A DNA stretch of 13,171 bases from an uncultured Holophagales bacterium (GTDB lineage Bacteria > Acidobacteriota > Thermoanaerobaculia > UBA5066). Positions within the stretch are counted from its first letter, which is position 1. Every line of letters begins with the position of its first letter. The translations under genes were made by a program, and so were the position numbers. Below are positions 1 to 6,120 of the stretch, in pieces. The DNA is taken from the NCBI GenBank assembly GCA_937864895.1, contig CALMDF010000364.1:1-13171 (forward strand). The letters are read 5' to 3'. The notes under the pieces are model-generated. The model had not been told where the DNA came from. It did no database searches and saw only the letters and a list, made by a program, of their open reading frames with translations.

Positions 1-794
1 TCTACTCCGAGAAGCCGGACGGCACGCCGCTGACGCTCTCGACCCAGCACCACCGCCTCAGCTTCCTCAAGCAGTTCTTCAAGTGGCTCGCCCGCGAGAA
101 CCACCTCCTCTCGAACCCCGCCTCCGAGCTCGAGCTGCCGAAGGTGGAGAAGCGGCTGCCGAAGCACGTCCTGACGGCCACCGAGGCCGAGGCGATCCTG
201 GCCCAGCCCGACATCAGGAAGCCCCAAGGTCTTCGCGACCGAGCGATTCTCGAGACCTTCTACTCCACGGGGATCCGGAGGGCGGAGCTGTCGGGCCTGA
301 AGATCCATGACGTCGACACCGAACGCGGCACGATCACCGTCCGCCAGGGCAAAGGGCGCAGGGATCGCGTCGTCCCGGTGGGGGAGAGGGCCGGGGCGTG
401 GATTGCGAAGTACATCCGCGAGGCCCGACCCGACTTCGTCATCGAGCCGGACCGCGGCTTCATCTTCCTCGCTGGCGAGGGCGAGCCGATCGCGCCGAAG
501 ACGCTCAGCCTGTATGTGAGCCGGTACGTGAAAGCGTCCGGCGTGGCGAAGACCGGCTCCTGCCACCTCTTCCGGCACGCCATGGCGACGCTGATGCTCG
601 AGAACGGCGCCGACGTGCGAATGATCCAGGCCATCCTGGGCCACGTGAAGCTGACGACGACGGAGATCTACACGCACGTGGCCATCACGAAGCTCAAGGA
701 GATCCACACGGCTACTCACCCGGCGGCGCGGCTGGGGCCGCGGAAGGAGGAACCCGATGCGCGCATCCCCGACTCGACTGAACCGGTATCATGA
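1..794 (+). CDS. Tyrosine recombinase (Xer/phage-integrase type), 5' end outside the window, copy 1
   Basis: This is the C-terminal three quarters of a tyrosine site-specific recombinase, which cuts and rejoins DNA through a covalent 3'-phosphotyrosine. The reading frame is open from the first base (codon TAC at 3-5) to the stop at 792-794. From codon 9-11 onward the protein is identical to residues 90-350 of the complete copy at 9355-10407. The end of the SAM-like core-binding domain and the whole catalytic domain are present. All catalytic residues are visible: Arg in GIRRAEL, Lys in QGKGRR, His and Arg in HLFRH, His in LGH and Tyr in TEIYTH. The first two codons read Tyr-Ser where copy 2 has Tyr-Thr (mismatches at bases 6 and 8). 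The gene overlaps the DUF433 start that follows. The true start lies upstream of the window, so nothing shows whether this copy is intact. Confidence 0.93.
   Translation, partial: YSEKPDGTPLTLSTQHHRLSFLKQFFKWLARENHLLSNPASELELPKVEKRLPKHVLTATEAEAILAQPDIRKPQGLRDRAILETFYSTGIRRAELSGLKIHDVDTERGTITVRQGKGRRDRVVPVGERAGAWIAKYIREARPDFVIEPDRGFIFLAGEGEPIAPKTLSLYVSRYVKASGVAKTGSCHLFRHAMATLMLENGADVRMIQAILGHVKLTTTEIYTHVAITKLKEIHTATHPAARLGPRKEEPDARIPDSTEPVS
744..750 (+). promoter_or_regulatory. Shine-Dalgarno for the DUF433 gene, copy 1
   Basis: AAGGAGG is located six bases before the ATG at 757, near-ideal spacing, inside the recombinase coding sequence. It favours the 757 start over the internal ATG at 802. 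Confidence 0.65.
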
Positions 795-1032
795 AGGGGC
801 CATGGGCGAGCTGCCGCGCATCACCTTCAACGCCAAAGTCATGGGCGGAAAGCCGTGCATCCGGGGGATGCGCGTCACGGTGAGCACTGTGGTCGGGCTC
901 GTTGCCACCGAGCACACGCACGCCGAGATCCTGGACCTCTATCCCTACCTGGAGGAAGAAGACATCCGGCAGGCGTTGCAGTACGCGGCCTGGCGCGCCG
1001 GCGAGGTCGAGATCCCTCTGGCCTCGGCGTGA
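757..1032 (+). CDS. DUF433 family antitoxin, copy 1
   Basis: This 91-residue protein belongs to the DUF433 family, small winged-helix-like proteins that act as the antitoxin partner of PIN-like DUF5615 toxins. The family signature GGKPCIRGMRV is at residues 30-40, followed by helices ending in DIRQALQYAAWR. I chose the ATG at 757 because AAGGAGG lies six bases upstream (744-750). An in-frame ATG at 802 (MGELPRITF...) gives 76 residues, closer to the usual family length, but has only a poorly spaced purine run before it. With the 757 start the gene overlaps the recombinase 3' end by 38 bases, suggesting cotranscription with it. The stop codon overlaps the GTG start of the next gene (GTGA at 1029-1032). 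Family assignment is firm; antitoxin function is inferred from family and neighbour. Confidence 0.85.
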   Translation: MRASPTRLNRYHEGAMGELPRITFNAKVMGGKPCIRGMRVTVSTVVGLVATEHTHAEILDLYPYLEEEDIRQALQYAAWRAGEVEIPLASA

Positions 1033-1418
1033 AGCTCCTGCTCGACATGAACCTCTCGCCCCGATGGGCGGAGCTCCTCCGTCAGGCCGGCCACGAAGCC
1101 CTCCACTGGTCGACGGTCGGCCAGGCCACGGCGGAAGACCAGGAGCTGATGGCTTGGGCGCGCACGCACGGCTACGTCGTCGTCACGAACGACCTGGACT
1201 TCGGGGCGATCCTGGCCGCGACCCAGGCCGAGGGGCCGAGCGTCCTCCAGATGCGGACGGAAGCCGTCTCCCCGCGCTCTCTCGGAGACCGCCTCCTCAA
1301 GGCGCTCGAACGCTTCGAGGGAGACCTCCTTGCCGGGGCGCTGATCACGGTGGACGAGCGTCGCGAGCGGGCCCGGCTCCTTCCGATCAAGCCCCAGCGC
1401 CCGGAGCCCACGAACTGA
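1029..1418 (+). CDS. DUF5615 PIN-like toxin, copy 1
   Basis: This 129-residue protein matches the DUF5615 (PIN-like, VapC/Mut7-C related) family, predicted metal-dependent ribonucleases of toxin-antitoxin modules. The start is MKLLLDMNLSP, and the conserved acidic residues typical of the fold are Asp6, Glu36/Asp37, Asp55 and Asp57 in TNDLDF. A further beta-strand GALITVDERRER is near the C-terminus. The GTG start overlaps the antitoxin stop by four bases (GTGA), so translation is probably coupled. Longer readings upstream in this frame run through the antitoxin gene and are not credible. The likely role is post-segregational stabilisation of the element; an alternative is abortive-type defence. 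Confidence 0.87.
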   Translation: MKLLLDMNLSPRWAELLRQAGHEALHWSTVGQATAEDQELMAWARTHGYVVVTNDLDFGAILAATQAEGPSVLQMRTEAVSPRSLGDRLLKALERFEGDLLAGALITVDERRERARLLPIKPQRPEPTN

Positions 1419-1456
1419 GCGATCTCCGCAGCGCTGCCTCTTCCCTTAGTCGCAGA

Positions 1457-2611
1457 ATGGGCCGCGTGAGACTCACGCGGCCCTTCGTGCTCCTGGCCCT
1501 GGCGGCGCTGCTCGCGCCGCCAGCCGAGGCCTCGCGCACGAGCGTGTGGGAGCGAAACCCACCCGCCTCTCTCAAGGCGACGACGCCGGACGCAGCGGGC
1601 CTGCTCGCTTCGCTCGCGCCGGCAGCCGCTGCTGACACAGAGATCGCCGAGCCAGCGCTCTTCAACCTCGGTGACGTCGTCCTCGCCGACACCGCGGACG
1701 CCGACGCCGAGCACTTCGACCTCGGCCCTCTGACGCTCGTCGACCTCAACCATCTGCGAGGTCCGCCGCCGAGTTATCCAGAAACCCGCGTCAGGGGTTT
1801 CGAGCTACTCCCGCCCTTCCGCGTCGGGCCATCGCCATCGCTAAGCCTCTGGTCGCGTCAGGCTTGCGGCTCGATTAGCTGCGAGCTCGTGTCGGATAGC
1901 CCCGAAGACCCGTGGGGGCTGGAGACCGGCGCGGCATTCGGTGCGATCGACCGTAGGGACCGCGGGATCACGAATCCGATCGCCGGGACCATCGACCCGG
2001 AGGCCGTGGCGAGGGAAGCGGCGGCGACGGCGGTTGAAGAGTTCAGCTATGTCGGGATCGCGAACGGACTCTCGAGCTCGCTGCTCGGGTACGACTTCGT
2101 CCGAAACGAGGAGGTCAAGGGACCGCTCGCCCGGGTCCTTGCCGCGGTCTCAGTTGTTCCGGGGATCCCAGCCACCGTCCGGAGGATCGACGAGATACCC
2201 GGCCTCAATAGTGTTGCGAAGGCAGCTTCAGAGGGCGCTGAAGAAGCCACGAAGGCAGCCAGAGGCGCCGTGATCTGCGGTTCCGGTGGCCCCTGCAAGG
2301 TCTATGAAATCCCAGCAGCGGAGCTGACGACTGGAAAGCCGTACATCGGGAAGACGAGGCGTTCGATACCGCAGCGGATGGCGGACAAGGATCATCGCTT
2401 GAAGACGCCGACTGGAAAGCCGCCGAAGGCCGAGCCGTTGGCTGAGAACCTCACGCCTGAAGAGGCTGCGGGGGTAGAGGCGTTGCTCGCACAGGAGCGC
2501 GGACTCGAGAACCTTTCGAACAAGATTCCGCCGCTAGATCCGACTCTGCCGAAGAATGCTCCAAGAATTGAAGCAGCAAGGAAGCTCTTGGAGCGGGAGC
2601 GGGGTCAGTGA
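1457..2611 (+). CDS. Secreted compact Rhs-like polymorphic toxin with GIY-YIG-type nuclease tip
   Basis: The product is 384 residues. Residues 1-25 form a Sec-type signal peptide: basic start, hydrophobic VLLALAALLA, and a likely cut after PAEA. Residues 26-150 are an Ala/Asp/Pro-rich trunk I do not recognise. DPWGLE at 151-156 resembles the motif that closes Rhs-repeat cores. Residues 157-241 are a pretoxin segment. The tip, about 275-384, looks like a GIY-YIG nuclease: VYEI, PYIGKT (295-300), Arg301/302/307, then EALLAQERGLENLSNKI, with Glu and Asn where this family has them. Residues 1-213 are encoded by DNA identical to the second toxin gene; residues after about 242 are unrelated to it. 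The stop overlaps the next gene's GTG. The ATG was chosen because it directly precedes the signal peptide; no Shine-Dalgarno is visible. A GTG at 1466 is an alternative start. Nuclease function is inferred from motifs. Confidence 0.83.
   Translation: MGRVRLTRPFVLLALAALLAPPAEASRTSVWERNPPASLKATTPDAAGLLASLAPAAAADTEIAEPALFNLGDVVLADTADADAEHFDLGPLTLVDLNHLRGPPPSYPETRVRGFELLPPFRVGPSPSLSLWSRQACGSISCELVSDSPEDPWGLETGAAFGAIDRRDRGITNPIAGTIDPEAVAREAAATAVEEFSYVGIANGLSSSLLGYDFVRNEEVKGPLARVLAAVSVVPGIPATVRRIDEIPGLNSVAKAASEGAEEATKAARGAVICGSGGPCKVYEIPAAELTTGKPYIGKTRRSIPQRMADKDHRLKTPTGKPPKAEPLAENLTPEEAAGVEALLAQERGLENLSNKIPPLDPTLPKNAPRIEAARKLLERERGQ
1459..1483 (+). repeat. 25-nt palindrome overlapping the toxin start codon, copy 1
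   Basis: Twelve-base arms GGGCCGCGTGAG and CTCACGCGGCCC flank a single central A, so an RNA form would have an 11-bp stem with a three-base loop. The first base is the G of the toxin ATG. It lies 40 bases after the DUF5615 stop. It could act as an attenuator or terminator of the toxin-antitoxin transcript, a translation block, or a protein-binding operator. No U-tract follows. Confidence 0.7.
1499..1523 (+). repeat. Second hairpin in the toxin signal-peptide region, copy 1
   Basis: CTGGCGGCGC and GCGCCGCCAG form a perfect 10-bp stem around the five-base loop TGCTC. It starts 15 bases after the palindrome at the start codon. It lies in Ala/Leu-rich signal-peptide coding sequence, so part of the pairing could come from GC-rich codon use. 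Confidence 0.6.
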
Positions 2612-3189
2612 CGGCGTCGGGCCCGCCTCACGATTTCTGGGCGGCGTTTCGTGCCGAGGCAGATGAGCTGGCCAGGAAGATTGCGGCCGGAGATCTTCGT
2701 GGGCCGTTCCAACGTGTGGAGTCGTTGCTTGACGAGCATGGTCTTCAGTTCTGCTTCGATCTGACCGAAGAAGGCCACGACGCGGTACTCGTGCTGACGC
2801 CTGAAGGGGACCACGAACAGGCGCGACTCGTCGATGATCTCCTGGGGGCGATGCCTCCGATAGCTGGCTGGCGTGTCTACGGCAGGAGGCAGCGTAAGCC
2901 GCTGAAGGACGCCTTCACGTTTGTCCGCCATGTCTATGGGCGAGATGTGAGCGACGCGACATTCTCCCTTCAGGAGGCTGACGCCGGTGTCGTCGTCACG
3001 ATGCACTCGGCAGCGATGGGCGGCCTATCAGATGAAGAAGTGGCCGGTCTGGTCGCCACATTCCTTGACCATGCACTCGGGGAGGATGTCGTGATGGACC
3101 GGGTGAGCGGCGTAGCCGCGGGTGATGGGAGCGGCCACTTGTCGGCCCAGGACCTGATCACGTCTCTGAGTCGGGTCGACAGGGCTTGA
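2608..3189 (+). CDS. Putative immunity protein for the GIY-YIG-type toxin
   Basis: This 193-residue protein has no signal peptide, so it is likely cytoplasmic. Its GTG start lies inside the toxin stop (GTGA, four-base overlap), the usual arrangement for a toxin and its cognate immunity gene. The N-terminus HDFWAAFRAEADELARKI is followed by a segment with a strand pattern (LQFCFDLTEEGHDAVLVLTPEG) and then PPIAGWRVYGRRQRKP at 83-98. This order (Phe-Trp start, charged helix, strand pair, Pro-Pro-x-x-x-Gly-Trp) resembles a recurrent uncharacterised bacterial family that I cannot name with confidence. The immunity role is inferred from position only. Nothing like it follows the second toxin, as expected if each immunity gene matches its own toxin tip. 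Confidence 0.72.
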   Translation: MTASGPPHDFWAAFRAEADELARKIAAGDLRGPFQRVESLLDEHGLQFCFDLTEEGHDAVLVLTPEGDHEQARLVDDLLGAMPPIAGWRVYGRRQRKPLKDAFTFVRHVYGRDVSDATFSLQEADAGVVVTMHSAAMGGLSDEEVAGLVATFLDHALGEDVVMDRVSGVAAGDGSGHLSAQDLITSLSRVDRA

Positions 3190-3247
3190 GGACGCGAAGG
3201 CGTTTGCTGCAGACGGCCAGAAGCGAGCACGCCGAGGACGAGCACCG

Positions 3248-3269
3248 CACGGCGCCTGCGGGCGCCGTG
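3248..3269 (+). terminator. Possible transcription terminator after immunity gene 1
   Basis: CACGGCGCC and GGCGCCGTG form a perfect 9-bp stem with loop TGCG, 58 bases after the immunity gene stop. No T-run follows, so intrinsic termination is uncertain. Confidence 0.4.
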
Positions 3270-3280
3270 GGACGGGGGAC

Positions 3281-3394
3281 GCCCCCGGGCGGCTCCGGCG
3301 GGAGGGGCGAAGGAGCCGGACGCTCTGCGAGGCGCGCGCCGGGCGGGGCCCCAATTTCCCCTGCCCGTCACGCGCCTCGCATCCCTGCCGCGGC
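3281..3394 (+). repeat. Long inverted repeat, left arm
   Basis: Positions 3331-3376 are the exact reverse complement of 4657-4702 (46 bp). Similarity continues outward (GGCGGCTCCGGCGG, AGGGGCGA, AGCCG) and inward (ATCCCT, CCGCG) with substitutions and short gaps, giving about 113 bp of imperfect inverted repeat. Confidence 0.88.
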
Positions 3395-3445
3395 GCGTAG
3401 CTGCGGCGAAGTGTCGCCTTCGCTCCGCGCGGCGTCAGGGCCGCT

Positions 3446-3469
3446 GGCCGATAACCGCGGTTATCGGCC
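3446..3469. repeat. 24-bp perfect palindrome
   Basis: Twelve bases GGCCGATAACCG are followed directly by their reverse complement, with no spacer. An uninterrupted palindrome suits a dimeric protein site or cruciform better than an RNA hairpin. Confidence 0.75.
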
Positions 3470-3527
3470 CCGGAACGGCTGAAGTCCCGCTGTGCTTCGC
3501 TCCGCGGGGGCGCCCCTCCCGCCTCCG

Positions 3528-3575
3528 GGTCCGGCCTTCGGCCGGACCTTTGACATAACCGAAGGCTATGTCAAA
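3528..3575. repeat. Two abutting hairpins with three-base loops
   Basis: Hairpin A (3528-3548) is GGTCCGGCC, loop TTC, GGCCGGACC. Hairpin B (3549-3575) is TTTGACATAACC, loop GAA, GGCTATGTCAAA, with one mismatch. There is no spacer between them. Hairpin B is unusually AT-rich for this region. Confidence 0.75.
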
Positions 3576-3821
3576 CCGCCGGGGGCGAGCGGAGCTCGCT
3601 ACGCTCGGTCGCTGAAGGGCCTGGACACGTCGCCCGCGAACGCGCCGCCGCACGCGCCTGCGGTGCTCGCGAGCTGCGCTCCTCGGCCCGGCGCCGGCGC
3701 GAGCGAGCGCCACGCCAGGCCATCGAGCAGCAGAGGCGTCGGCGACGCCGACGCGGCGCTGAAGTGCTGGCACTGCGGGCGCGAAGACCGGGGCGCGGAC
3801 CTCTGCGCTCCTCGCATCGCT

Positions 3822-3839
3822 GCGGTGCTCGAGCACCGC
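3822..3839. repeat. 18-bp perfect palindrome
   Basis: GCGGTGCTC is followed directly by GAGCACCGC, centred on CTCGAG. Confidence 0.6.
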
Positions 3840-3912
3840 GCCCCGAGCGCCCTCGCGCCAGCGCGCCCGGGAGCCGCCGGGAGCGGCTAAAGAAAGAAGC
3901 CTGGCAGCCCTT

Positions 3913-4005
3913 CTCACCGAACTTCTTCTGCACGCGACGACCCCGAGGCAAACGACGTCTGCCACAGACGCCGTCGAGGCTAACGATTTCTGCCACTTTC
4001 CCGGC
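3913..4005 (+). repeat. Degenerate 31-bp tandem direct repeat, two to three units
   Basis: Units at 3944-3974 and 3975-4005 both begin CGAGGC, then AACGA and TCTGCCAC at the same offsets. A weaker unit at 3913-3943 shares AAC and TCTGC in register plus GACG. The 31-bp spacing is not a multiple of three, so it is not explained by a repeated peptide. Confidence 0.45.
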
Positions 4006-4066
4006 GACGTCACGAACGGCACCGCTCGCGCCGCCGACGTCCCCGGCTGCGCCCCGGTCCTCGGCC

Positions 4067-4112
4067 GTCAAGGAATCGGCTCTACGAGCCTCGCGCTTCG
4101 CGCGTCCTTGAC
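4067..4112 (+). other. Three-way-junction-like structured element
   Basis: An outer 8-bp stem, GTCAAGGA (4067-4074) with TCCTTGAC (4105-4112), encloses two inner hairpins: GGCTC-TAC-GAGCC (4078-4090) and CGCGC-TTC-GCGCG (4092-4104). Only ATC and one T are left unpaired between stems. Such a compact arrangement suggests a folded RNA or a folded single-stranded DNA site, but no covariation evidence is available. Confidence 0.55.
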
Positions 4113-4348
4113 CGCCTGCGGGCCGGAGCGCGGCGTCTCTGATATCGCGGAGCCCATTCGGTCTCCGCGTCGACGAGTCGCCGCGGGACGACGCCGAAGC
4201 TCGAGTTGCTTCCTTCCTTTAGCTGCCGCTCTCGTCGGTCCTCGTCGTCGTGGCCCGCCCTGGCGGGAGGCTGCGGACTCGAGCAGCCGCACTGCCAGGG
4301 CATCGAGCGCCGCGCCGAGAGGCGCCACCGCTGAAGGAGTGCCCGGCG

Positions 4349-4376
4349 CGAGGGCTGCCTCTCGACGCAGCCCTCG
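4349..4376. repeat. Hairpin with 10-bp stem
   Basis: CGAGGGCTGC and GCAGCCCTCG pair perfectly around an eight-base loop. Confidence 0.6.
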
Positions 4377-4395
4377 TGACGGGCCTTTAGCTGCT

Positions 4396-4438
4396 CGCGC
4401 GGCCGTGAAGCGGAAGCTGCGCTTTCGTAGGCCGCGCG
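4396..4438. repeat. Nested hairpin
   Basis: The outer 9-bp arms CGCGCGGCC and GGCCGCGCG enclose an inner GAAGCG / CGCTTTC stem with one bulge. Confidence 0.55.
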
Positions 4439-4461
4439 CACCTTGCGACCCCGGCGGTGAC

Positions 4462-4587
4462 GGCCCCAACTTCGTTGGGCCGCAGGGCCGGCCCGGCGGC
4501 CGGCCCCGGAGGCGGAAGGGGCGCCCCTCGCGGCCAGCGGCCGCGAGCTTGAAGCTGCCCCGTGGGGCCGAATGCGTATTCGGCCCC
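4462..4587. repeat. Cluster of four hairpins
   Basis: Four stem-loops follow one another: 4462-4481 (GGCCCCAAC, TTC, GTTGGGCC, one bulge), 4485-4506 (GGGCCGGCC, CGGC, GGCCGGCCC), 4527-4547 (CTCGCGGCC, AGC, GGCCGCGAG) and 4564-4587 (GGGGCCGAAT, GCGT, ATTCGGCCCC). Short three- or four-base loops recur through the whole region. Confidence 0.65.
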
Positions 4588-4638
4588 AGCGGCCCTTACG
4601 CGACGCGGCGCGGAGGCCGCCGTCGGCCGGAGGGAGGC

Positions 4639-4750
4639 GGCGCGGAAGGGATTCACGGCGCGTGACGGGCAGGGGAAATTGGGGCCCCGCCCGGCGCGCG
4701 CCGTGAAAAGCGGCGGCTCGATCGCCCCTTCCGCCGGAGCCGCCGGGGGC
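4639..4750 (-). repeat. Long inverted repeat, right arm
   Basis: This is the partner of 3281-3394 on the opposite strand; the perfect 46-bp core is 4657-4702. It ends about 35 bases from the stop codon of the Mrr gene. The arms enclose about 1.25 kb. Confidence 0.88.
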
Positions 4751-4758
4751 GGGGATCC

Positions 4759-4784
4759 GGTCCCTCCCCTTTCGGGCGGGGACC
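4759..4784 (-). terminator. Possible terminator of the Mrr operon
   Basis: On the - strand, GGTCCC pairs with GGGACC and an inner CCC pairs with GGG around a GAAA loop, with a two-base internal mismatch. It begins at the first base of the Mrr stop codon region. There is no T-run, so this is tentative. Confidence 0.4.
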
Positions 4785-5692
4785 TACTCCTCGCCGAAGA
4801 AGTCGGAGTCGATGCGCTTGACGATGTAAGTCGTGGCGGGGGAGACGCCGAGATCGAAGTCGATCATCAGCTCGGCCAGCTGGGCGCCGTCGATCAGCGC
4901 GACCTTCGAGTCGATGCCGGCGGCGTACTGCCGCGCCTCGTCGGAGAACGCGCTCGTCGTGATGAAGACCCCCTTGCGGGCCCTTCGGCCGTGCAGCGCT
5001 CCCACAAACTTCTGTATCTCGGGCCGCCCGACCGTCCCCTCCCAGCGCTTGGCCTGCAGGTAGATCACGTCCAGACCGAGCCGGTCCTCGTGGATCACCC
5101 CGTCGAGCCCCTCGTCGCCGGAGCGGCCGAGTGCCTTGCCGGCGTCCTGGCGTGAGCCGCCGTAGCCCATCTTCAGGAGCAGAGCCACCACCAGCTCCTC
5201 GAAGAACGTGGGCGAGCTCCTCTTCACGCGATCGAGGACCTCGGTGGCCAGGGCCTTGCGGATGCGCAGGCTGGCCGACTCCAGCGTCTCCTCGGGCGTT
5301 GCGGAACTCTCCGCGTGCTCCTCTCCGGTGCTCGAGTCCTCGGAGTCCTTCTTTGTCCGAAACTCCACGAACTCGGGGAACCGATCCAGCACCCGTATGT
5401 CGATTCTGGGGAGCTTCTCGGCCAGGAGGGCAAGCCCGCGGGGCGTGATCTGGAAGTGCCCGCGCCGGGAGGAGGAGAAGAGCCCTGCCCGCTGCAGGTA
5501 GACCTTGGCCCAGGCGACCCGATTCGCGAACACCGTTTGCCGGCCGCTCGGCAACAGCTGGGCGGTGTCTTCCTCGGAGAGCCCCAGCCGTGCAGCCAGC
5601 AGCGGACGGGACTCGGCCAGCGTGTGCTCCCTGCCGTCGGTAGCCAGCTGCAGGATCGGCAGCATCAGGTCCTGGAAGCCGGGGACGCTCAT
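4784..5692 (-). CDS. mrr: Mrr-type restriction endonuclease
   Basis: This 302-residue protein matches Mrr in length and architecture (E. coli Mrr is about 304 residues). Mrr proteins are type IV enzymes that cut methylated foreign DNA. Residues 1-95 look like the Mrr N-terminal winged-helix domain, with TVFANRVAWAKVYLQRAGLF and ITPRG. A charged linker rich in Glu and Ser spans about 115-140. The catalytic domain from about 155 has FFEELV (Glu165/166), GDEGLDG (Asp197) and YLQAKRW (Gln213-Lys215), which is the Mrr form of the PD-(D/E)XK site, so it looks active. Its ATG overlaps the stop of the upstream XRE gene by one base (TGATG), indicating one operon. The operon points away from the primase gene. 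Which modification it recognises cannot be read from sequence. Confidence 0.93.
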   Translation of the reverse strand: MSVPGFQDLMLPILQLATDGREHTLAESRPLLAARLGLSEEDTAQLLPSGRQTVFANRVAWAKVYLQRAGLFSSSRRGHFQITPRGLALLAEKLPRIDIRVLDRFPEFVEFRTKKDSEDSSTGEEHAESSATPEETLESASLRIRKALATEVLDRVKRSSPTFFEELVVALLLKMGYGGSRQDAGKALGRSGDEGLDGVIHEDRLGLDVIYLQAKRWEGTVGRPEIQKFVGALHGRRARKGVFITTSAFSDEARQYAAGIDSKVALIDGAQLAELMIDFDLGVSPATTYIVKRIDSDFFGEE

Positions 5693-6120
5693 CAGCCTCT
5701 GCCGCTGGCGATCTGGTCGATCTGCTTCTTGGCGATGAACGCGTCGAGGAAATCGACGATCGACTTCAGGTCGTCACGCGTCACCACGGCATCGAGCTTC
5801 CGGAGCCGCTCGGCCAGGACGGGATAGCGGATCGCGGGGCTCTCTCCCGCCTTGCGCTTCGTCACGCCGAAGACCAGCTCGTCGGCGGAAACCTGGAGCA
5901 CCTCGGCCATGCGGCGGATGCGCTCGAGCGTGGGCAGGGAGGTCCCCATCTCGTACTTGGAGACCTGGCGGACGTGGACCCCGATCAGGTCGGCCAGCTC
6001 CTGCTGCGAGAGACGCCTCTCCTGCCGGAGCCGCTTGAGAGTCTGAGAGAACGCGGCCATCAGCAGCGAGTCTAGGGTCGGGTCTCGGATGAGCCTGTGG
6101 ATGTCCATTGACAGCAACAT
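5692..6120 (-). CDS. XRE-family transcriptional regulator
   Basis: This is a 142-residue DNA-binding protein with a Cro/C1-type helix-turn-helix at about residues 26-81 (TLKRLRQERRLSQQELADLIGV, then VSKYEMGTSLPTLERI). A C-terminal helical part, about 95-140, may mediate dimerisation. It is translationally coupled to the Mrr gene and probably controls it, like controller proteins of restriction systems; that role is inferred. The start is uncertain: ATG at 6120 lies directly beside a TATAGT hexamer, ATG at 6108 would fit a leaderless message from that hexamer, and ATG at 6060 (MAAFSQTLKRLR) matches the usual start of such proteins. None has a clear Shine-Dalgarno. The inverted repeats at 6123-6149 are its likely operator. 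Confidence 0.88.
   Translation of the reverse strand: MLLSMDIHRLIRDPTLDSLLMAAFSQTLKRLRQERRLSQQELADLIGVHVRQVSKYEMGTSLPTLERIRRMAEVLQVSADELVFGVTKRKAGESPAIRYPVLAERLRKLDAVVTRDDLKSIVDFLDAFIAKKQIDQIASGRG

Larger units (their letters stand above)
9..2097 (+). repeat. 2089-bp direct repeat, copy 1
   Basis: This tract appears identical base for base to 9622-11710 (offset 9613). It spans the recombinase 3' portion, the DUF433 and DUF5615 genes and codons 1-213 of the toxin. Mismatches appear at bases 6 and 8 on the left. On the right, base 2098 (C versus T at 11711) begins a segment of only about 70% identity by eye. Confidence 0.95.
3190..4783. other. 1.6-kb region without a convincing gene, rich in hairpins
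   Basis: No open frame here has a recognisable domain, a good ribosome site or sensible composition; the long frames are Arg/Ala/Gly-rich products of GC-rich DNA. The stretch holds a long inverted repeat near its two ends, at least a dozen short-loop hairpins or palindromes, a three-way-junction candidate at 4067-4112, a degenerate 31-bp direct repeat at 3913-4005, and three or four copies of a GCAGCTAAAG-type motif. It separates the first toxin/immunity pair from the Mrr operon. Possible roles are a structured RNA, a replication or recombination locus, or a decayed mobile element; the sequence does not decide between these. Confidence 0.6.

Noticed and set aside
902..1456. In-frame upstream extension of the toxin gene through the DUF433/DUF5615 genes
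   Set aside because: It would put about 185 Arg/Pro-rich residues before a perfect signal peptide and overlaps two recognisable genes in another frame.
3913..4005. CRISPR array
   Set aside because: There are only two or three degenerate adjacent units with no spacers and no cas genes in the window.
3435..4022. Overlapping open frames on both strands in the hairpin island, including one with CWHCGREDRGADLC
   Set aside because: The composition is Arg/Ala/Gly/Pro-rich, there is no ribosome site, and the zinc-ribbon-like cysteines are isolated. A decayed gene cannot be excluded but is not supported.
4108..4665. Open frame of 185 codons in the right half of the island
   Set aside because: It starts with TTG without a ribosome site, is low in complexity, and runs through several perfect hairpins.
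3331..4702. Insertion sequence with terminal inverted repeats
   Set aside because: There is no transposase between the arms and no obvious target duplication; the arms are kept as repeats rather than called an IS.
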